Shown one piece after another: positions 60,367 through 64,000 of a stretch of 64,000 bases of DNA. This DNA is from Streptomyces acidiscabies (GTDB lineage Bacteria; Actinomycetota; Actinomycetes; Streptomycetales; Streptomycetaceae), in assembly GCF_020010905.1 (NCBI RefSeq), contig NZ_JAGJBY010000001.1, positions 5,414,001-5,478,000 of the forward strand, in the 5' to 3' direction. Both the position numbers and the translations under genes were made by a program. A model generated the notes under the pieces. The model was not told the DNA's origin. It was given only the letters and a program-made list of their open reading frames with translations, and searched no databases. The first letter of the stretch is position 1; the number at the start of each line of letters is the position of its first letter.

Positions 60367-61620
60367 TCAGAGGAAGGCGTGTCCTTCGCCGCGGTAGGTC
60401 GCGACCTGGTCGACGATCCGCGCGCCCGACACCAGGTGGAGTGTGTTGACGCGTTCGCACAGCTCGCCCGCCTTGGCATGCCGGAACCACACGTGGTCGC
60501 CGAGCCGCAGCCCGTGTGCCGCGGCGCCCAGGACCGGCGTCTGGACCTCTCCGGCCCCTTCCCTGGGGTTCATCCGCAGGCCATGAGGCCAGCTCACGAT
60601 GGGCTGACGGTCGGGGCCGGGCGGGCCGGAGGCGATCCAGCCGCCGCCGAGAACGGTGGCGATGCCGGGGTTCGGCCGGCGTACGACGGACATGACGAAG
60701 TAGGCGGCGGGCCGGGGACGGAAGCGCCGGTAGAAGTCGAAGAGCCCGGGCCCGTAGAGGCCCGATCCGGCGCCGATCTCGGTGATGACGTGCTCGGCGG
60801 CGGTCTGCTCGATCGAGCCCGTACCCCCGCCGTTGACGAATTCCAGCGGGGTGACGGCTTCGACGGCGGCGACGGCCGCGGCGCGCCGGTCCGCCAGTTC
60901 ACGTGCGGACAAGCGTTGCATGACGCGGATCGCGGCCCGCATGAGCGGTGACCCGGGCTGGTTGTCGCCGAGTCCGGCGATCTGGCCCTCGTAGGACATC
61001 AGCCCGGCCAGGTGGAATCCGGCCCGGTCCTGGACGGCCCGGGCAAGTGCCGCGGCCTGCTGCGGGGTGTGCACCGGGGAGCGGTACGGGCCGAGGTGGA
61101 CCCGGCCGCCCGCCAGTTCCAGCGCGGCGTCCAGATCGATGCAGACGCGGATGTCGGGCCGGGAGGTGCCCACCACCGCGTCGACGAAGTCCAGGTGGCG
61201 GACGGAGTCGATCATGAGGGTGATGCGCGAGGCCGCGCGCTCGTCCGCCGCGAGCCGCTTCAGCGCGGCGCGGTCCGTCGTCGGATACCCGATGACCACA
61301 TCCGTGTGCTCTTCGGCGAGCCACAGGGCCTCGGGCAGGGTGAAGGCGAGGATTCCCCGGTATCCCGGCCGTCGGACGGCACGCCGGATCAGGTCCCGGC
61401 TGCGGACCGACTTGCTGGCGAGGCGGATGGTCGCCTGCCCCGCCGCTCGGTGCGCCAGATCCGCGGCGTTGAGGTCGAAGGCGTCGAGGTCCACCACGGC
61501 GAACGGCGGGTCCAGGTGCTCGGTCGCCCTGCTCAGCTGGGCCATCCGGACCGGGCTCGGGCCCGCGACGGCGGAGACCGCCTGCTTCACGCCGGGCGGG
61601 GAAGGCATGTGCGTACTCAC
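60367..61620 (-). CDS. Fold-type III PLP enzyme (amino acid deaminase/aldolase, alanine racemase-like)
   Basis: The 417-residue protein has the TIM-barrel PLP Lys70 in TIRLASKSVRS, the DLDAAL of the barrel, LMSYEGQIAGLGDN, FVNGGGTGSIEQT and a C-terminal beta domain. It belongs to the D-threonine aldolase/D-serine dehydratase-like group. In this operon it may cleave a beta-hydroxy amino acid or amino sugar intermediate. The GTG at 61620 follows AAAGGG. Confidence 0.82.
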   Translation of the reverse strand: MSTHMPSPPGVKQAVSAVAGPSPVRMAQLSRATEHLDPPFAVVDLDAFDLNAADLAHRAAGQATIRLASKSVRSRDLIRRAVRRPGYRGILAFTLPEALWLAEEHTDVVIGYPTTDRAALKRLAADERAASRITLMIDSVRHLDFVDAVVGTSRPDIRVCIDLDAALELAGGRVHLGPYRSPVHTPQQAAALARAVQDRAGFHLAGLMSYEGQIAGLGDNQPGSPLMRAAIRVMQRLSARELADRRAAAVAAVEAVTPLEFVNGGGTGSIEQTAAEHVITEIGAGSGLYGPGLFDFYRRFRPRPAAYFVMSVVRRPNPGIATVLGGGWIASGPPGPDRQPIVSWPHGLRMNPREGAGEVQTPVLGAAAHGLRLGDHVWFRHAKAGELCERVNTLHLVSGARIVDQVATYRGEGHAFL

Positions 61621-61642
61621 ATCCGCACCCTTTCTGGGAGGT

Positions 61643-62470
61643 TCACGATGCCGACCGGGCGGTGAGGAGCTTCTCCCGCTGGCGCAGCCCCCTGGCCTCG
61701 GCCAGGGGGATGACACGGCGCATCAGCCTGGGGAACACGCCGGCGATCCGCTGGACGCGGCCGGCCAGCGGCGGGAACACCACCTCGGCCGGTTTGGCGG
61801 CGACCGCGTCGACGACGGCCTCGGCGATCTGTTCCGGTGCGTAGGACTTCTCCGCGAAGGAGATGGCGCAGGAGGGATCGTCCATCTCCTGGTCGAGCAT
61901 GCCTGTCCGGGTGGACGGCGGATGAATGATCGTGAAGTCCAGCGGCCCGTCGCGTTCCTCGATGGCGACGCTGTGGTGAAAGGCCCGGAGGCCGTGCTTG
62001 GTGCCGCAGTAGGTGGCGTATCCGGGCAGCGGCAGGAACGAGGTCATGCTGCATACGTTGATGATGTGACCGTGCCCCTGCGCGGTCATGCGCTCAAGGG
62101 CCGTGCAGACCCCGGTGATGGTGCCCAGCAGGTTGATCTCGACGATGTCGCGGTGCTGTCGCGGGCTGAGGTCCCGCGCGTGTCCGGTATGGGTGATGCC
62201 GGCGTTGTTGACCAGCACGTCGACGACGCCGAAAGCGGCTTCCGCCGTCTCGAACGCGGTGCGCCAGCCTTCGGCGCTTCGGATGTCCAGCGCACAGGCG
62301 GCCGTCCGGGGGCCCAGCGCACGGGCGCGGGCCAGGACGGCATCCTCGTCCACGTCGGTCAGCATGACGCGATGGCCGAGGGCGATCGCGCGTTCCGCGA
62401 CGGCGGCCCCGATCCCGTTGGCCGCGCCGGTCACGAGAATGGCCCGGCCTTGGTCGGATATGTGGCGCAT
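61643..62470 (-). CDS. Short-chain dehydrogenase/reductase, catabolic operon
   Basis: The 275-residue SDR has TGAANGIG near residue 14, NNAG near 91, the Ser of NVCSMTS, and YCGTKHG (the Tyr-Lys pair). Residue D at the end of strand 2 (LTDVDED) suggests NAD. The ATG at 62470 follows GAGGAATC. It probably oxidises a hydroxy group of the operon's substrate. Confidence 0.88.
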   Translation of the reverse strand: MRHISDQGRAILVTGAANGIGAAVAERAIALGHRVMLTDVDEDAVLARARALGPRTAACALDIRSAEGWRTAFETAEAAFGVVDVLVNNAGITHTGHARDLSPRQHRDIVEINLLGTITGVCTALERMTAQGHGHIINVCSMTSFLPLPGYATYCGTKHGLRAFHHSVAIEERDGPLDFTIIHPPSTRTGMLDQEMDDPSCAISFAEKSYAPEQIAEAVVDAVAAKPAEVVFPPLAGRVQRIAGVFPRLMRRVIPLAEARGLRQREKLLTARSAS

Positions 62471-62520
62471 GGCGGCAGATTCCTCTCGGTCGATCGTCCA
62501 GTTCGGGTGGGACCTGATCG

Positions 62521-63504
62521 TCATCGCGGCAGCCACAGCCGTACGATCTCGATCCGGCCGCCGCCCAGTTCGGCGGCCCGGACCGGGTCGTCCGTCGGCA
62601 CGGTGGCGGCGAAGAGCGTCCGCCCGTCGGGTCCGGCCATCAGGCAGCTGAGGGTGTTCTGGCTCGTCGCGACCCGGTCCAGGACGCGACCGCCCGGGGC
62701 GACGCGCACACATTCACCGCGCAGGGCGTTCGCGACCCAGATCGACTCGCCGTCGACGTCCCACGCGATGCCGTCCGGCGCGATCGGCGACGTGGAACGC
62801 TTCGCGATGGCGGGGTGATCCAGGAGCGCCGAGATCTTGCGGGTGACGCGTCCGGCCGGCCCCGGGTGGTTCAGCAGCCGCCAGAGCAGCGGCGAGATCA
62901 ACGGAGCCCAGGGCTGCGGCTTTCCGGGGATGCCGTCGGGGGCCCTGGGCAGGGTAGTGAGGCGCATGGCGAGGGTCTCGGCCACCACCAGGGCGCTGCC
63001 GTCGGCGGTCAGGAGGGTGCCGTTCGGGAAGAGCAGCGGCTCGGTCAGCCCGAGCAGGCTGCCGTCCGGGGCGAGGCACGCGATGGGGGTTCTTGGCGGG
63101 CCCGGCGGCGCGTAGAGCAGGGAGTTCGGGTGCTCGCGCGAGAAGGCGTGGTAGTCGAAGCCGAAGTTGCCGACGTAGGCCCGCCCTTGCGGATCGACGA
63201 GCATGTCGTTGACCGGACCGCCGACGACGGCGCGCAGATCGGCGTGCTCGACCAGCGTGCCGTCGGGCTCCCGCCGGTACACGCACCCTCCGTCCATGGA
63301 TACGACGAGCAGGCGGCCGTCGGGGAGCCAGCCGAGCCCGCCGGCCCGGCCGGGGACCTCCAGGACCGTTTCCGGTGCGCCGGTACCGCTCCAACGGTGC
63401 ACCGTGCTGTGTGCGAGATCGGAGAACCAGAGGGCTCCCTCGTGCCAGCGCAGGGATTCGGGCACGCCCAGGCCGCTCAACGCGACCTCCGCCGTCCATT
63501 TCAT
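62521..63504 (-). CDS. SMP-30/gluconolactonase family protein
   Basis: The 327-residue beta-propeller has the SMP-30 pattern: GVPESLRWHEGALWFSD at the start (Glu metal ligand), GPVNDMLVDPQGRAYVGNFGFD (Asn, Asp ligands) and PDGIAWDVDGESIWVANA near the end. It should hydrolyse a sugar lactone with a divalent metal. AAGGAG precedes the ATG at 63504. It is the first gene of the operon, 143 bases from the divergent aldehyde dehydrogenase gene. Confidence 0.88.
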   Translation of the reverse strand: MKWTAEVALSGLGVPESLRWHEGALWFSDLAHSTVHRWSGTGAPETVLEVPGRAGGLGWLPDGRLLVVSMDGGCVYRREPDGTLVEHADLRAVVGGPVNDMLVDPQGRAYVGNFGFDYHAFSREHPNSLLYAPPGPPRTPIACLAPDGSLLGLTEPLLFPNGTLLTADGSALVVAETLAMRLTTLPRAPDGIPGKPQPWAPLISPLLWRLLNHPGPAGRVTRKISALLDHPAIAKRSTSPIAPDGIAWDVDGESIWVANALRGECVRVAPGGRVLDRVATSQNTLSCLMAGPDGRTLFAATVPTDDPVRAAELGGGRIEIVRLWLPR

Positions 63505-63570
63505 CCAACCGCTCCTTCGTGACGCGGAATTGAAGAGAGTCCTCAGCCGTCCCACATAACTTGGACGCTC

Positions 63571-63594
63571 GTACAAGTCACTTGACTTGTACGG
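63571..63594. promoter_or_regulatory. Perfect palindromic operator CGTACAAGTC-4-GACTTGTACG
   Basis: Arms of 10 bases at 63571-63580 and 63585-63594 around ACTT lie in the divergent promoter region of the operon and the aldehyde dehydrogenase gene. Size and symmetry fit a TetR-family site. Confidence 0.75.
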
Positions 63595-63647
63595 GTGACC
63601 GTCTCATTCTGGATGAAGAGAAGTCAACGTTCCGGTGGGAGTTTTCC

Positions 63648-64000
63648 GTGGCACAGACGCGACCCCTCATGACAGACGGCCCCCCGACGGGCGTACGTAT
63701 CGCGGTGGACAACCCCGCCACCGGAGCGGTGGTCGGCCATGTCTTCGACGCGTCGGCGCAGGAGGTGGCCGAAGCGGTCGCGCGGGCCAGGCGGGCGCAA
63801 CGGGCCTGGGCGGAGCTGGACGTGCGGTCGCGCGCGGAGTTCTTCGCGCGCGGCCGTCGCTGGCTGATGGCGCACCGGCAGGAGATCACGGACCGCATCG
63901 TCGAGGAGAACGGCAAGGCGCAGGAGGACGCGATCGTCGAGATCGTCTACTGCGCCGGCGCCTTCGCGCACTGGGCGAAGCAGGCCCGGAGCCTTCTCGC
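63648..64000 (+). CDS. Aldehyde dehydrogenase (succinate-semialdehyde type), truncated by the window end
   Basis: Starting at GTG 63648, the 117 visible codons read as an aldehyde dehydrogenase N-terminus: IAVDNPATGAVVGHVFDASAQEV, then AVARARRAQRAWAELDVRSRAEF and DRIVEENGKAQEDA. A GGTGGGAG lies upstream. The later ATG at 63669 lacks a site. Divergent from and probably coregulated with the sugar-lactone operon through the palindrome. The catalytic part lies outside the window. Confidence 0.85.
   Translation, partial: MAQTRPLMTDGPPTGVRIAVDNPATGAVVGHVFDASAQEVAEAVARARRAQRAWAELDVRSRAEFFARGRRWLMAHRQEITDRIVEENGKAQEDAIVEIVYCAGAFAHWAKQARSLL

Noticed and set aside
1..64000. CRISPR arrays, tRNA or rRNA genes, phage integrase or attachment sites
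   Set aside because: No regularly spaced repeats, cloverleaf-like genes, rRNA segments or recombinase motifs were noticed in either strand by eye.

Overview
The window is high-GC DNA with GTG/TTG starts, GGAGG-type ribosome sites, many 4-base ATGA/GTGA gene overlaps, LAL- and XRE/MmyB-type regulators, DUF5134/DUF427/DUF5825-type proteins and an EshA-like encapsulin. This points to a Streptomyces or close actinomycete chromosome, in an accessory (arm-like) region: little core metabolism is present, and several decayed genes and recombination scars are visible. All assignments come from reading motifs by eye; no database search was run.

Left part (1-10.2 kb). A two-domain NUDIX protein, a secreted DUF1996 protein and a small membrane protein precede a compact RiPP-type gene set (4088-9990). 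It holds an MFS exporter, an S9 peptidase overlapping it by 4 bases, a 39-residue peptide gene (7178-7297), a strong hairpin, a B12-binding radical SAM enzyme with a CX7CX2C cluster motif, and a DUF5825-like partner. A 170-bp MITE-like element with 20-bp perfect inverted ends and a CTAG duplication sits exactly on the last stop codon.

10.2-20.3 kb. A leftward, translationally coupled operon encodes a membrane protein, an FAD oxidoreductase, a fusion of a squalene/phytoene-synthase-like domain with a complete cis-prenyltransferase domain, an MMPL transporter and a small secreted protein. This looks like an undescribed terpenoid pathway. After an OsmC gene, a cNMP-domain (family 2B, EshA-like) encapsulin shell gene overlaps a SufS-like cysteine desulfurase gene on the other strand.

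20.4-34.7 kb. A second secreted protein resembles the one at 10.2 kb. It is followed by a decayed TPR regulator joined head-on to a truncated methyltransferase, an ATP-grasp-like enzyme, and a TetR gene divergent from a run of SDR, alpha/beta hydrolase, frameshifted LtrA, atypical response regulator, Tat-exported hydrolase paralog, enoyl-CoA hydratase-like and metallo-beta-lactamase-fold genes. Small regulators, another hydrolase, a cupin remnant and YceI come next.

34.7-53.5 kb. This block is tied together by a repeated promoter-like sequence, TGTCAC(A/G)-16 nt-GGTC. I found eight copies with an exact GGTC and one with TGTC. It matches the ECF41/SigJ-type consensus, and an ECF sigma gene lies inside the block (51493-52191). 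Genes behind the sites encode an NmrA-like epimerase, a fumarate-reductase-type flavoprotein, a DUF5134 membrane protein, an EhpF/EhpG- or LuxE/LuxC-like acid-reducing pair, an orphan cytochrome b (QcrB paralog), a cupin, a DHA2 exporter and a ferritin-like protein. One site heads a dead flavoprotein copy. An XRE regulator and a 939-residue LAL regulator lie in the same block.

53.6-64 kb. An extra ketol-acid reductoisomerase gene and a VOC protein are followed by remnants of CMD, PPOX and SDR genes around an intact ABM monooxygenase gene. The window ends with a leftward catabolic-looking operon (SMP-30 lactonase, SDR, fold-type III PLP enzyme, MFS, aldonolactone oxidase, TetR) divergent from an aldehyde dehydrogenase gene cut by the window end. 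A perfect 10-bp-arm palindrome sits between the divergent genes.
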